Shown here in pieces: positions 48,501-57,440 of a stretch of 64,000 nt of DNA (positions are counted from its first letter, which is position 1; every line of letters starts with the position of its first letter). Source of the stretch: Schizochytrium sp. CCTCC M209059. Its lineage: Eukaryota; Sar; Bigyra; Thraustochytrida; Thraustochytriidae. Under the pieces are notes generated by a model. That model did not search any database, had not been told where the DNA came from, and worked only from the letters and a program-made list of their open reading frames with translations. The position numbers were made by a program, and so were the translations under genes. The stretch is from assembly GCA_000818945.1 (NCBI GenBank), contig KN805406.1:62001-126000 (forward strand), in the 5' to 3' direction.

Positions 48501-49439
48501 CAATGAAGCAAACAAGACCTCCTGGTCAATACCGATTGTCGCGAGTGCTCTGCAAAGCTTGTCGAAGCGATCTTTGTCGCCCACTCTCGGACTTGCATCA
48601 GACTGAAGCGCGTCGAGTCCTAAATGGGGCAATTCCTCGCGAGCGGCGCGCAAATAATGCAAAATATGAAAGCTGCGCTCGCCGGGACCTTGGAAAACGA
48701 CGCGACTCTTTTCGAGAAGGTAGGTTTCAATGCGCGCCCCTGTAATGCACCAGCCTTGATTATCTGCACGCCGCTCCAGAATAACCTTGGTGTACTTGCC
48801 AAACCTCGATGAATTGTGGTTCATGCAGGTCGACGCGTTTCCGATGGCCTCAAGCACGGGGCTCACTTGAAGCAACCGCTCTTCGAGCTCATTGCCTTGC
48901 TCCGACCCATGGCATCGTGCGACCACGTGGCGAATGACTCGTTTGGCGCTCTCCGTCTTGCCCGCCCCGGATTCGCCGCCAATTACAATCGACTGATCGC
49001 CCGTCCCGGACCGCGCTCCTAACTGGAGCTGCTGGAGTGCAATCTCCGCAATGGCAAATGGTCCTTTTGCGCGCGCTGTACCGCATTCGTAGCCGGACTC
49101 ATCGAGTTCGCGGAGGGGATTCACACTTACCAGTACGGGCCCCATAAAGGTATAAGGAGCATCTTCCAGGGCCCGGAGCCGAAGATTTTCGAGAATTGCA
49201 GGCTCGTGAATGTGATGAAGCGCCGTCATATCTTCTTCGACACCTCGGTTGACGGCAAAGACAGTGTCGCTGGCCTCAGCCGAGTCCATGGGTCCATCTT
49301 GCCCACCTGCATCGCCGCTTCGACGAACGACAATGTCGCCTTTGCCTCCACCAGCGCAGGCGATCACTTCCCCAATTTTCCAGCATCCATCTTCTTTGCC
49401 GCCATACCAAACACGCGCACCCACCTCGTGCGCCACCAT
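45519..49439 (-). CDS. Unconventional myosin with IQ motifs and coiled coil
   Basis: 1306 residues, ATG at 49437-49439 (reverse; three extra upstream codons begin with TTG only). Residues 1-~65 may form an SH3-like subdomain (RVWYGGKEDGCWKIGEV). The motor (~70-760) has P-loop GESGAGKTESAK (155-166), switch I MNHNSSRFGKY and switch II LDIFGFES. The loop 2 region is Gly/Arg-rich (SGSGAGSRRRPRRKVQ), and actin-binding IRCVKPN is present. Neck: about two to three IQ-like segments (ISTIQQRFRAHRVRCTFLLQ, ALEIQCCVRGWRARLEFAAR). Tail: an Ala/Glu-rich single helix, a linker, two coiled-coil stretches and a poly-Ser segment; no FERM, MyTH4 or cargo domain is recognised. Class not assignable by eye, probably stramenopile-specific. 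Confidence 0.92.
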   Translation of the reverse strand: MVAHEVGARVWYGGKEDGCWKIGEVIACAGGGKGDIVVRRSGDAGGQDGPMDSAEASDTVFAVNRGVEEDMTALHHIHEPAILENLRLRALEDAPYTFMGPVLVSVNPLRELDESGYECGTARAKGPFAIAEIALQQLQLGARSGTGDQSIVIGGESGAGKTESAKRVIRHVVARCHGSEQGNELEERLLQVSPVLEAIGNASTCMNHNSSRFGKYTKVILERRADNQGWCITGARIETYLLEKSRVVFQGPGERSFHILHYLRAAREELPHLGLDALQSDASPRVGDKDRFDKLCRALATIGIDQEVLFASLAGVLHLLQVEFEGDADAATISSDAGTCCSLLGLEGGRDALQKLLCEREVRVPGSSEPIVTPEGIERAVQNRNAVAKAIYAGAFDWVLQRLNQSLGGPQADQGSETPRTSMHFIGVLDIFGFESMQQNSFEQLLINYTNEALQDTFIRQVFEAEVALYKAEGLVMKGADFPPPRASSECVHLFHGVKGKPGLLALVDEVSRAPQPSDEKLNKAMHDSFAGHTCFPRPHPKDIRTTFIVAHYPGPVSYVAEGFIHKNNDQLPERAQQVLSTATNVAVAWGRCSPADTARGPTNARAGTGSGSGAGSRRRPRRKVQSIVSKFAVQIKELVETLEATKCSFIRCVKPNVQMQREEGRPWFDRALVVSQLRCLSIEQTAQVLKSGLPTRIPYQSLIDAYAETLPQEALRIWRNLGAGNAREFTKALFWAFDVPHKAYRCGTTRVFFRNGQLSMLDRILEASKVWSCAAPSDAKAQAERKYVIDRFKLYYVRMLWRKCVAKAMAAHHFESRLRYFRARNEAISTIQQRFRAHRVRCTFLLQKAAALEIQCCVRGWRARLEFAARLAEAAQLAQEEAARLAEAARAAKEEAARLEKEAALAEAEKEREKVAAREAEAAVQQVKAEQMLSLTERSRSWVRSPSCSRNSSFVGSIKPGGQGLEPELLAVHVREVTEEDVLPSSSRPQSTRLGSFRGLAKLEARVLQGYRASEQVQSPQETMSLEKCKRIARELFGENAKGVTMAMVEAFREQTYGPFADRVLASRLKSALRESEHERALLKEQKTRLHAQLEDAEQRCWEYKVVAAEREARITELTTRMLDLEADFRERERAFTTGVPKAPLRVPTAAGALSSDEAASLASLVSIIQSQQLQLAAQSDEISRLSRLQQDAQDAKEYMANVLDQLTLDLERERTQAKRNFDFFEQKLREADSELEARDVLIKGLERIVKRKSFPKQAQESSQTSSPSLSLSSSSSSSSSLDGSSTSAGANLVAGPAISGGQAA

Positions 49440-50523
49440 GGCATGCAATCAGATATGTCTCGCTTCGAGTTCTGCGTTTGCAGCGTAGACATTCATCCGT
49501 CTTGACAATTTGGCTACACGTACCAGCTGGCTTGGAAAATACATCTCGGTCCGGGTCTCAATTGCACTCTAGTAATCCTCTCGCACGCGCGCGCAAGGTC
49601 ACGAGGGGGGTGGGGGAGATGATCAGGCACCCCTCGACGAGATCAGGGGTGGCGAGTCCCTCCAATCCGAACATCTGCCGGCGGCAAGCTTGCTTATGAC
49701 TGCGTGTCGCGTCCATCAGTGATTGTCCGCCTGCCGGGGGATCATCGCGTCCAGCTTTTGAGCGGAAAAAAAGGGAACGAAATCGAACGAGAGAAGAATA
49801 GACTATTAGACAGTCGGCTGGATGCAAGTCTACGTCGACTGCCCTGTTTCCCTTTTCATTGTTCGCCGAGGCGCTCCGGCAGCCCAAATTTGGCGCGTAC
49901 TCGAGTGCAAGGGGGGAGATCGGGAAATCTTCGATTCCAGACAACGACCCACAAACAGCAAAGAACGGCGCCCTTGTACCCGTACTCAGCTTGCCATGAT
50001 ACGGGACAACACCATAGCTCGAAGATGCGTCATGGCACGCGCCACGCCCCTTTTGTGCGTCGCAGCTCCAGCGTTCCGGATAAGTCTTCATACGCTCATT
50101 CGGTCTGCCTGTCTTTCCGGTCCATAGCGGCGACAGCGACGAACAGCGAGTGGCAAGCTGCTGGCTGGCGGCAGGCTCAGCTGCCCGCGAGTACCGTCAT
50201 TCCATCTTGGCGGACCCATCTGCAAACCGAAGGCTAGGCACGACCAAGGCGAGGCTTTCATGGATGTCTGCTGCGACTCGTCATCATTAGTCACCGCATT
50301 TTTATACACACACACACTGACTGCCGAGGCAAGATAGCTGCGACAGACCTGTTCACAAGAGACGGCGACCGACACCTCGCGAGCATCTAGCTGGAGGCTG
50401 GTACGCTGAGAAGGAAAAGGGGGAGGCGAACGATCAAGCGAAGGTATATCAAAGCAACAAGTAGAGAAGCAACAACAGCAGCTCTTAGCTGTAGCAGCAG
50501 CAGCAGCAGCAGCGGCGGCAGCC
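49440..50523. other. Divergent intergenic region
   Basis: About 1.08 kb between the myosin and the cyclotransferase starts. No credible gene. A G-rich stretch at 49603-49620 and (CAG)n at 50491-50514 just before the forward ATG. Confidence 0.55.
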
Positions 50524-50982
50524 ATGAACGTCGTCTTCGTGTACGGAAGCCTCATGGAGGAGCGCGTGCTGAGCACGGTCGTAGGCAGGATGCCAGCGAT
50601 CCAGCCGGGACTTCTCTTCGGATACACGCGGTACGCAATTAAAGAACGCGTGTACCCGGGGATCCGCCCCACGAAACCGGACGACAAGGTCACGGGCTTG
50701 CTGGTGAGCAAGCTCTCGGATGAGGAAATTCGCCGTCTTGACAGCTTTGAAGATGACGACTATGACCGCGTCGAAGAAAACATCTTTAACGAAAATGGGG
50801 AAGCGCACCGCGCTAATGTTTACGTCTGGAAAAAGGAACTCGAGGCTGAGCTCAAGCCCACGCTCTGGGACTACGATAAGGACTTCATGCCCCACATTGA
50901 AGAGTACGTCGCAAACTCCAAGCGCTTTGCGGAACATGGATACTCTTGGGACTTTGACGTCGACACCAGCGCCAAAGAGTAG
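50524..50982 (+). CDS. AIG2-like gamma-glutamylcyclotransferase family protein
   Basis: 152 residues. MNVVFVYGSLMEERVLSTVV has the nucleotide-binding-like YGSLM loop of the GGCT/AIG2 fold. GLLVSKLSDEEIRRLDSFED carries the conserved L-x-x-L-D-x-x-E pattern with the probable catalytic Glu, and YDRVEENIF and ANVYVWKKELE complete the beta barrel. The C-terminal ~40 residues are the usual extension (MPHIEEYVANSKRFAEHGYS). Family knowledge: these enzymes release 5-oxoproline from gamma-glutamyl peptides, but AIG2-like members are often uncharacterised. ATG at 50524, preceded by a CAG repeat. Converges with the next gene, 57 bp between stops. Confidence 0.88.
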   Translation: MNVVFVYGSLMEERVLSTVVGRMPAIQPGLLFGYTRYAIKERVYPGIRPTKPDDKVTGLLVSKLSDEEIRRLDSFEDDDYDRVEENIFNENGEAHRANVYVWKKELEAELKPTLWDYDKDFMPHIEEYVANSKRFAEHGYSWDFDVDTSAKE

Positions 50983-51039
50983 ATCCAGTCAAGAAACTAG
51001 GCACGACCAGGTCGTTCACTATGATCACGCTCTCCCCTG

Positions 51040-51658
51040 CTACTCCCGTCCTTCACGCTGACGCTTTGCCTCCTTGATCATGACATCATAGAAACAGTCG
51101 TCTGCGGTTTAAATGCGAAAACGTTAGGTTCTACACTGGAATGGAAATTGAAATATCATGTATTGCGTCCTTTACGGCGCATTTTTGCTGCCATGGAAAC
51201 TTACACTCTCCAGAAGCCACCAAAAGGCTGATAAAATAAGCGTCTCCTCCTCGACCGCGTTCCTTGGCCTCCTGGAGCGCCTCGTTGAATTCTTTCAAGG
51301 AGATGCCTTCCTCCTTGAGCCAGTTTTCCATGGTGGATTCGTACAACTCTAAGTACTCCTTAAATAGGTCGTGATACTCTAGCTTGTGCTCATCGTCGCC
51401 AGAGTCTACAGTGTCAAAGAAAAGGTATGCATTCTTCCGAATGAATTTCTCAAAAACGCTGATGAATCGAGTACTGAAGCAGTAACGAGAGGCTCGCTTC
51501 ATCAAAGCATCTGTCTCATCGTCGCCGGACTTGGACTCCACCTTTCGCGCTTTGCTGCTTGAGGGAGAGGCTTCAATTTCCTTGCCTTCGCTGGCAGACT
51601 CCTTTTCGAACTTGCTTTCCCCCACCTCCTCGTCCGCAAACTTCGATTCCCGAGGCAT
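51040..51658 (-). CDS. BART-domain protein (ARL2BP/CFAP36-like), one intron
   Basis: Complement of join 51040-51101 and 51205-51658, 171 residues. The 103-bp intron (GTAAGT...AACCGCAG) splits a Tyr codon; splicing replaces a meaningless tail with FISLLVASGEYDCFYDVMIK, the expected end of the BART fold (LL..x-x-D-F-x-x-F-x-x-M). The domain covers ~65-160: FEKFIRKNAYLFFDTVDSGD, EYHDLFKEYLELYESTMENW, LKEEGISLKEFNEALQEAKE. The N-terminal 60 residues are acidic and disordered. Family knowledge: BART domains bind GTP-loaded ARL2/ARL3 small GTPases, and CFAP36 is ciliary. The chosen ATG is 51656-51658; upstream frame has only TTG. Divergent from the K+ channel. Confidence 0.85.
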
Positions 51659-52180
51659 CTTGGCTCCTCGTGTCTCGGCTTTGCGCGGGGCCGGCAAATA
51701 TCGCCGCGAGTTGCTTTCCCTCGTAATCCTCCATTATGAATACAAGGCATTTTCAGAAACAGGACAAGAGACAAAGACTGCCAAAGCCCCTTTTACTGAG
51801 GAAGCCATGACTTCGCACAGATGTGGCTTATAAAGGGGCTTAACGGACATCGTCGCGCCGTGCCATAATGTCACACGGTCAGAGTCGGGCGGCCATGTTG
51901 CTAGCGCCGCCATGCGCCGCCAGCTTCAGTGCTAAGCGCGCTAGCTACTATAGCGGACCGTAAGAACAGGGCGCGCGCGCGCACACGCACACGCGCGCGC
52001 ACACGCACACGCGCACGCACACGCACACGCGCACGCACACACGCGTAGCACGCGTAACACGCGTAACACGCGTAGCAAGGACTTCGTTTGAGCGCTCTTG
52101 ACTTTTGCAGTTTGTTATTACTTGCGCGACGATTCGTTGCCTTTTTCTCCGGACGCGCATGTGCGACACGAGAGGCTCCA
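51659..52180. other. Divergent intergenic region with alternating purine-pyrimidine tract
   Basis: About 520 bp between the BART-domain and K+ channel starts. The main feature is the CG/CA alternating tract at 51969-52049. No gene seen. Confidence 0.6.
51969..52049. repeat. (CG/CA)n alternating purine-pyrimidine tract
   Basis: About 80 bp of almost uninterrupted CGCGCACACG-type dinucleotides, followed by CGTAGCA/CGTAACA units to 52078. Strict alternation is the sequence requirement for Z-DNA. Confidence 0.9.
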
Positions 52181-53200
52181 ATGCACCTCGCCAATAGTCA
52201 TGGTGCCGGAAGCACGATCGTCCCGCTGCCTGCTGCACCCTTTATTAAGAATGACGAGAACGCACTCGATCGCGCGATCGGCAGCCATGCGAACGATGAT
52301 CGACCCGCTCCCCTGGCTGGACCCGGACGCCCTATTGACTTTGCACAGAAAAAACGAGCCACTGTGACGGTTCTCGAGGATGCCTCGCGGCAGGTGGAAA
52401 GTTCGTCGAGGTCCATATGGATTACCCTGGCTGCCCTTTTCTTGCACGTCATTCTTGCTCTGCTTATAGGCCAGCTCTTGGAGGACTGGTCGGCACTTGA
52501 AAGCGCGTATTTCGGCGTCGTCACCCTTACCACCGTCGGATATGGAGATTTTGCACCCAAGACCCCGGGCGGACGCTTCTTCACTTCGTTCTACATATTA
52601 TACGGCGTAGGAGTTCTCGGTTGGACGATTTCGACGCTCACGGTTGCCATCACTCATCGTCTTGAAAAGCTCAGGAAGCGCTCCAGACAATCAACAAGCA
52701 GGATACCCTATGTAGCCAAGCTTAGTTTCGGTGTCGGCTTTGTCTTCCTCTTTGGAATCACTTATTTCTGTGCAGTGGAAGGCATGACCTTTATTGACAG
52801 CTTCTATTTCACGGTGGTGACGCTCACCACCGTGGGTTACGGTGACGTGCGACTCACCAGTCGTCGTGGGCTCATCTTTCTCGTCATTTATTTAGCCTTT
52901 GGAACTGTGGCCATGGCCAAGCTCATTGGTGATGCAATTGACGCCATTCTCGAAAAAGAACGAAGGCGTCGTCGCGAGGATATCCTGCGGCGGCGTCTTT
53001 CAGTCACCGAGCTTTTCCAAGCTGATGCCGACGCGTCTGGCTCGCTCACCGAGGCAGAGTTCATCGTGTTCAAGTTTCAACAAATGGGCATTGTCAAACC
53101 GATGGACCTTCGTCTTGTGCAAAATCAATTTGCTGCTCTTGACCGGGATAACAATGGCACGGTCACCCTCGAAGAAGCAAAGGCATCGGCAAACCGATAG
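52181..53200 (+). CDS. Two-pore K+ channel (TPK) with EF hands
   Basis: 339 residues from the ATG at 52181 (CTCCAATGC; the frame extends upstream only from a TTG). Architecture: soluble N-terminus, TM1 (WITLAALFLHVILALLIGQL), pore 1 with selectivity filter TVGYGDFAP, TM2, TM3 (FGVGFVFLFGITYFCAVEGM), pore 2 with TVGYGDVRL, TM4. Then two calcium-binding EF-hand loops, DADASGSLTEAEF and DRDNNGTVTLEEA. This matches plant-type TPK channels, which are Ca2+-activated vacuolar K+ channels, so an endomembrane, Ca2+-gated K+ leak is the likely role. Both filters are canonical. No intron seen. Confidence 0.93.
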   Translation: MHLANSHGAGSTIVPLPAAPFIKNDENALDRAIGSHANDDRPAPLAGPGRPIDFAQKKRATVTVLEDASRQVESSSRSIWITLAALFLHVILALLIGQLLEDWSALESAYFGVVTLTTVGYGDFAPKTPGGRFFTSFYILYGVGVLGWTISTLTVAITHRLEKLRKRSRQSTSRIPYVAKLSFGVGFVFLFGITYFCAVEGMTFIDSFYFTVVTLTTVGYGDVRLTSRRGLIFLVIYLAFGTVAMAKLIGDAIDAILEKERRRRREDILRRRLSVTELFQADADASGSLTEAEFIVFKFQQMGIVKPMDLRLVQNQFAALDRDNNGTVTLEEAKASANR

Positions 53201-53492
53201 AGCCTCAAGAACAGAAATCGAGGCTGCTGCTGCTGCTGCTGCCATCAATCTATTATGCACGGTTGGTCTAATTTCTCTGCTCATATGTGTAAACCAAGTT
53301 TAAAGCAAGCGCGAGGTTCCTCATATTGCTTCATCCCCAGGCCTTCAATCAACCAGCGGGTGCAATGAAAAGTAAAAAGAGAAGCGGAAGAATGAGAGAG
53401 GAAAAAAGAGCAACAGAGATGTAAACAGAAGAAAGAGAAAAAGAAGTTTTGCCGTTTTTTTGTTTGTCTAGATTTCACAAGTCTGTCGTTGC

Positions 53493-56400
53493 CTATTCGA
53501 GCTCTAGATCGAGATCTGATGACAAGAGGAAGGACGACGAGATGGGACTTAGCCCGAGCTCGCGCTCAAGAATCTCGAGCTGTTGCACCTGACGAAGCTG
53601 ATGTGCACTCTGATTTCGCTTGCGTAAGAGCGCCGGACTTTCCGTAGTTTCCAGCAGCGAGCTTGAAAAAGGAATGGGCGTGCTCGTCGCCGAAACGAAC
53701 GAAGCGTACTGCGAAATTGGCGTCATGAAGGGAGTGTTGGGCCCCTCGCGGGTGGTGTGAAACGAAGCCTCGCTGTGTGTATCGAACTTTTGCAACCGGA
53801 TCTGCACCTCGGCCTCGCGGCCCTCGAGCTCGTCCTCTCTTGCTTTGAGCTCTTCTTCCTTTGCGCGCAAAGACTGGATTGCGGCTTGCAGCTGACTCTG
53901 CTTTGTCCGTAATTCCGTGGCGATTGCCTGCAGCTGCGCGTCTTTGTGGTTCAAGAATGTCTCCTTTTCTAGCAAGACTTGTGCTCGCTCGTCCACTTGA
54001 GCTTGTGCTACGGCAAGCTGCGCCTCAGTGCGCAGCATGTCAGTGTCCCGCTTTGACTGCTCCCTTTCGAAGCTGCAAAGTCGCTCTTTGGTAGCAGATA
54101 AGCAGGACTTTAAGCTTGTGATTTCTGCTTCATATGTTGCAAACACTGTCTGTGACTGACGAGTTTCGTCATTTGCGTTCTCCTTCATTTGATCAATCTT
54201 TTGTTGCAAAACACAAATTTCCACTTGTGATGCGCGCGAGAGGTCATCAGCGGCATTCTTTCCACTCTGAAGTTTCTCAGTTTGCTCTTCAAGAACCAAT
54301 GTCTTCGCTTCGCACTCTGCAAGTTTGGCGCTCGTCGATTGAAGCTGCTCGCGAAAGGAATTTGACTCGAGCTGCAGTGCATTGCGCTCGCTCGCGTAAG
54401 AAATCGTTAATGCAGAGACTTCTCCGCGAACAGACGCAAGTGCATCGCGAGCGTGAATGACGTCCTCCTGCAAGGCACGACGATCAATTTTGAGACTATG
54501 AACTTGTTCGCGAGAGCCTTCGAGCTGTCTGTCACGATCTGCAAGAACCGTGTAGGCCTTTTCGAGCTCCGTGTTGAAGTATTCAATCTCTCTCTGCAGA
54601 GATGCACACTTCTTTTGCAGAAATGTCTCTCGTTCAATGCCTACAATGCGCGCTTGCTCGATCTCCTCGTGAGCCCGTGCAATGGCATTATCAGACTCTT
54701 CGCGATCCATTCTCATGGCCCATACTGTCGAGCGAGAGGCTTCGAGTTCTCGATCGCGTTGTGCGAGAACCGTGTATGCCTCTTCGAGCTGGGCTTCGTA
54801 GTCCTTGGCCATCTTCTCAAGCTGCGTGACTCTTGCCTCGAGACATGCTTCCGAGGCGGTTCTCTCGGCAAGAGCATGAGCAAGAGCTTGGCGGAGATTC
54901 ACCGCTTCCTCCTGCGCCAAAGCTTGGCCGGCATTAAGCGTGCTGGCAGCTTCGTGCATCTTGGCAAGCTCAAGGTCGCGCTGCGAGAGCGTTTCATGCG
55001 TCTTGTGGAGCTGCAAGCCAAGATGTGCGACCTCGGCCTGCTGTTCCTCGCTTTGTTCTTCAAGGAAAGCTTGGGCATCTTGGGCGGCAAGTTTTTCCGC
55101 GCGTACAATATCAAGTTCTTCGCGAAGCGCTGACGACTCCTCATCCACATGCGCCTGTGCTTTGCGAAGACCGACAATGACTGCTTGTACGTCGTTTGCG
55201 TCTCGTTCCCGCTGCTGCAGCCGCGCGCGGGTTTTTCCAAGCTGATCTTCAGCGTTTGCGAGTTCTTGGCGAAGCCCGTCGAGCTCGGTCTTGAGACCAG
55301 CTTCGGTCTCGCTGGCAACTTCGGACGCTCGCGCAACAAGTTCTTCCTGCTCAGTGCAACGCTCTTCTGCTGCGGTAAGTTTGCAGGCGAGATGGTCTAC
55401 GTCCTGGCGGAGACGCACTACTTCGGCGACGAGCGCGGCTTGTCTCGACACGTGCTCGTGTTGCAGGACCTCATTTGAATCTCGAAGAGCATCCGCCTCT
55501 TCATGTGCTCGTGCTAGATCTTCTGATTGGCTCTCCAGGAGGTCCCGGCACTCTTCAAGTTCGTGCTGCGCATTTACAAGGGCCACGCTTTTCGCATTGA
55601 CGGTGCTTTTGAGAGACTGAACCTTTTGCTGGAGCTGGCGAGTGTACATTTGCTCGATCGGAGGGGTGCTCACGGAAGAAGGAGATTCGTCGCGCTGCGA
55701 CCGCATGGGCGGTGTACCCGCAATGCTCATGCGGCGATGCTTGAGAGACCCGCGCTTGGACCCGCGCGTTGCTGACGACGGACTGATGAGGTGCAGTGGA
55801 AGCAAGTTTTTGTCTTCCGTGTCTGCACCCCCTCCCGATTGCTGGTTGTGCGCAAGCAGCAAGAGTCGCCGGAAGCGGCTTCGTTCCTCTTCACGTTCCC
55901 TGTTCTCTTTTTCTCGCATCTCAAGTGTCGGTGCGCTTTGTGCTCGCAACAGGGCAACTTTTCTCTTGAGCTGCTCGATTGTAGCCTCGGGGGCCTGAGA
56001 CTCGTGCCTTGATGCTTGCACAGGCACGCGTGCAGCAGTACGCGCAAATTGCAGGGTTCGTTTCGACTCCTCCTTGAAACGCGAGGCTGGGGTGATGCAG
56101 CAAATCACGCATACCAAGGAGTCTCCGCAAAGCGCTGGCTTGAGGATGCGCGTGAGTTTTGATGTACGAAAGCTGACATGTCGCGACGCCGTCTGCGGCG
56201 TGCATGCGTCGCCTTTGCCGCCTGGAGTAGCATTGGCGCCTTCCGCTAGATTGGCCATGGCAAGCGCAAGGGCCAGCAAACTTTGATTGATGTTTTTGGC
56301 CTCTGCAATCTGCGAGCCCTTGGCATTGCTCGTTCGCATGCTCTCGCTGCCTGCAAGATCGACAAAGTTAAGCTGTGCAGATAATTTCGAGCTGTCGGTG

Positions 56401-57140
56401 AGCGATACGCTTGACACATGAACCATGAGAATGGTGTGCGCGCGACTAGACCTTTCGTTCATCCCTGTCGAGCTTACGTGACGCTTGCTGGCGCCCTCTT
56501 GCAGGATGCTCATGGCCTCTGCGACCGACCCTGCGGGCTTGCGCAGGGCCGACAACGTGACGCCGCCTTTGAGATCATCCCGCACAGAGACGGCACCCTG
56601 AGTGCGAGGGGTACCGCGCTGCGAGGGCGGGGTCTGGAATGAATTAGGTGTGCGTTTCGGGCCGGTACGACGGGGTGGAGTGCGAAAGTTCCCGCCAACG
56701 TCCTCGCCACTGCTTGGCGCCAAAAGGTCGCCAATCACTTCGTTGTATACCTCTACGTAGCTCAGCTCCACCGAAAAGGCGTGTGAATTGCGGCGCTGCG
56801 CAATTGCGGCAAAGAGTGCCTCAAGGCCAAGCTGTACAGCGCCGATCTCGGCGTCTTTGCCATCACCGCCAAACATCGTGTACGTCTTTCCGCTGCTCGT
56901 CTGGCCGTACACGAGTGCAGTTCCGTGATAACCTTCGAGTACGCGCGGGACCAGATCAGCAACCGTGTCTTGAAAAACGTCAACATTTGAGCTCGACTCG
57001 TCGAAAACATGGTCAAATGTCCAGGTCTTGTCCTCCCTGCTCCCAGGCTCCACAAGAGCGCGTCCTTGGTTTCCAACGTGCCACGCGACATCCTCTTCGC
57101 GCGCCGGGCGCACTCTGACGCAGACCTTGACGCGCTCCAT
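53493..57140 (-). CDS. Kinesin, CENP-E/kinesin-7-like
   Basis: 1215 residues from the ATG at 57138-57140 (reverse), which starts directly at the motor MERVKVCVRVRPAREEDVAW; the longer frame upstream has only GTG. The motor (~1-375) shows P-loop GQTSSGKT (79-86), NERSSRAHT (switch I) and VDLAGSES (switch II). The GQTSSGKTYTMFG form and the N-terminal motor favour kinesin-7. A ~40-residue Gly/Pro/Thr-rich insert (NFRTPPRRTGPKRTPNSFQT) lies inside the motor. Residues ~400-1130 are long coiled coils with internally repetitive Glu/Ala/Gln heptads (such as EEAYTVLAQRDRELEASRST and EKAYTVLADRDRQLEGSREQ). The tail is Ser/Thr-rich. Likely function: chromosome alignment or microtubule transport. Confidence 0.92.
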   Translation of the reverse strand: MERVKVCVRVRPAREEDVAWHVGNQGRALVEPGSREDKTWTFDHVFDESSSNVDVFQDTVADLVPRVLEGYHGTALVYGQTSSGKTYTMFGGDGKDAEIGAVQLGLEALFAAIAQRRNSHAFSVELSYVEVYNEVIGDLLAPSSGEDVGGNFRTPPRRTGPKRTPNSFQTPPSQRGTPRTQGAVSVRDDLKGGVTLSALRKPAGSVAEAMSILQEGASKRHVSSTGMNERSSRAHTILMVHVSSVSLTDSSKLSAQLNFVDLAGSESMRTSNAKGSQIAEAKNINQSLLALALAMANLAEGANATPGGKGDACTPQTASRHVSFRTSKLTRILKPALCGDSLVCVICCITPASRFKEESKRTLQFARTAARVPVQASRHESQAPEATIEQLKRKVALLRAQSAPTLEMREKENREREEERSRFRRLLLLAHNQQSGGGADTEDKNLLPLHLISPSSATRGSKRGSLKHRRMSIAGTPPMRSQRDESPSSVSTPPIEQMYTRQLQQKVQSLKSTVNAKSVALVNAQHELEECRDLLESQSEDLARAHEEADALRDSNEVLQHEHVSRQAALVAEVVRLRQDVDHLACKLTAAEERCTEQEELVARASEVASETEAGLKTELDGLRQELANAEDQLGKTRARLQQRERDANDVQAVIVGLRKAQAHVDEESSALREELDIVRAEKLAAQDAQAFLEEQSEEQQAEVAHLGLQLHKTHETLSQRDLELAKMHEAASTLNAGQALAQEEAVNLRQALAHALAERTASEACLEARVTQLEKMAKDYEAQLEEAYTVLAQRDRELEASRSTVWAMRMDREESDNAIARAHEEIEQARIVGIERETFLQKKCASLQREIEYFNTELEKAYTVLADRDRQLEGSREQVHSLKIDRRALQEDVIHARDALASVRGEVSALTISYASERNALQLESNSFREQLQSTSAKLAECEAKTLVLEEQTEKLQSGKNAADDLSRASQVEICVLQQKIDQMKENANDETRQSQTVFATYEAEITSLKSCLSATKERLCSFEREQSKRDTDMLRTEAQLAVAQAQVDERAQVLLEKETFLNHKDAQLQAIATELRTKQSQLQAAIQSLRAKEEELKAREDELEGREAEVQIRLQKFDTHSEASFHTTREGPNTPFMTPISQYASFVSATSTPIPFSSSLLETTESPALLRKRNQSAHQLRQVQQLEILERELGLSPISSSFLLSSDLDLELE

Positions 57141-57440
57141 GGACAGGACTCGCCCGGTCGGGCGCCGTCCCGATCGATGCCCCGAGCTCGCTCCCGCCGC
57201 GGCCCCCCTCGAGGCTAGGATCGTCCTTCCACGTGCGCCTTGGACGCGCGCTGTTGCTCCGCCGTCGCAATACGATTCTTGTTTGCCTGCGCCCGCGTCG
57301 TTTGCACGAGCGAGCGAGCGAGCAAGCAAGTTGTCGAGAGCGTGCTCGATAACGCAGACGGTTTCGGGTGGTAGTAAGTAGTACACACCGTTTGGGAGGA
57401 AAAAGCGGAACTCCACCCGATTGACCTTCGGAATCGATTA
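57141..57440. other. Spacer between tandem reverse-strand genes
   Basis: 300 bp: promoter/5' UTR of the kinesin gene and 3' UTR of the upstream gene. GAGC/AAGC repeats at 57309-57328. Confidence 0.55.

Noticed and set aside
49558..50237. Frames of 177 codons on both strands
   Set aside because: No domain, poor composition, and each overlaps the other; spacer DNA.
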